Shown: positions 61,617 through 64,000 of the stretch, piece by piece
Position numbering within the stretch: the first letter of the stretch is position 1
Layout: each line of letters starts with the position of its first letter
DNA from: Luteibacter flocculans
GTDB taxonomy: Bacteria; Pseudomonadota; Gammaproteobacteria; Xanthomonadales; Rhodanobacteraceae
Assembly (NCBI RefSeq): GCF_023612255.1
Contig: NZ_CP063231.1
Coordinates: 478,001 to 542,000 of the forward strand
Reading direction: 5' to 3'
Length of the DNA: 64,000 bases
The notes under the pieces: generated by a model
What the model was told of the DNA's origin: nothing
What the model saw: the letters and a program-made list of their open reading frames with translations, nothing else
Databases searched by the model: none
Translations under genes and position numbers: made by a program

Positions 61617-64000
<2,384 letters not shown>

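Overview
The window is a dense, GC-rich, housekeeping-type stretch of a gammaproteobacterial chromosome. Several things point to the Xanthomonadales, most likely Rhodanobacteraceae (Luteibacter/Dyella-like): the zapA - 6S RNA - 5-formyl-THF cyclo-ligase order beside a small ZapB-like coiled-coil gene and ygfB-pepP; aceF followed by a dihydrolipoyl dehydrogenase that carries its own lipoyl domain; the rph/rdgB/hemW cluster; and many Pseudomonas/Xanthomonas-style REP palindromes. The genus is inferred from gene order and protein character, not from a database comparison. I see no prophage, transposase, integron, tRNA, rRNA or CRISPR array.

Layout. 1-5.2 kb: N-terminal part of a probable diguanylate cyclase (cut by the window edge), a TetA-like MFS exporter, a CPA2 antiporter, an EF-hand protein, cysM and a small membrane-anchored protein. 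5.2-10.6 kb: a minus-strand operon folE - mksF - mksE - mksB, encoding a complete MksBEF-type SMC condensin without the MksG/JetD nuclease of Wadjet systems. 10.8-15.0 kb: rmuC, rpiA, an EVE-domain gene, 5-FCL, 6S RNA, zapA and the ZapB-like gene. 15.1-18.4 kb: ygfB-pepP converging on pepQ. 18.5-24.8 kb: a zinc-ribbon protein, a PilZ protein and a DUF1631 protein, then hemW, rdgB, a GNAT gene and rph. 24.9-32.8 kb: yicC, an M14 peptidase, an AhpD-like/cupin pair divergent from a MocR regulator, then a secreted Ntn-acylase and a secreted amidohydrolase. 33.2-37.4 kb: gmk coupled to mlaFEDCB, with an MlaD whose MCE domain is duplicated. 37.4-49.4 kb: an M28 peptidase, mscL, a FAH hydrolase, a four-gene ABC exporter, AraC/SDR, an EamA transporter and an Ada-like protein. 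49.5-64 kb: a Rieske protein, an SLC13 permease, mltB-rlpA-dacA-ybeD-lipB-lipA-prc, mscS, then aceF-lpd (lpd cut by the window end).

How the parts work together. Cell envelope and division genes dominate (Mla lipid transport, MltB/RlpA/DacA/Prc, ZapA, two mechanosensitive channels). Lipoate synthesis (lipB-lipA) lies a few kb upstream of the three lipoyl domains it would modify (two in AceF, one in Lpd). Many genes are translationally coupled through ATGA/GTGA junctions or 8-base overlaps.

The least explained features are the nuclease-less condensin operon behind folE, the tandem-MCE MlaD, an intact REP element read in frame inside rlpA, and a 200-bp G-quadruplex-prone repeat tract whose unit changes stepwise between two inverted REPs upstream of aceF.
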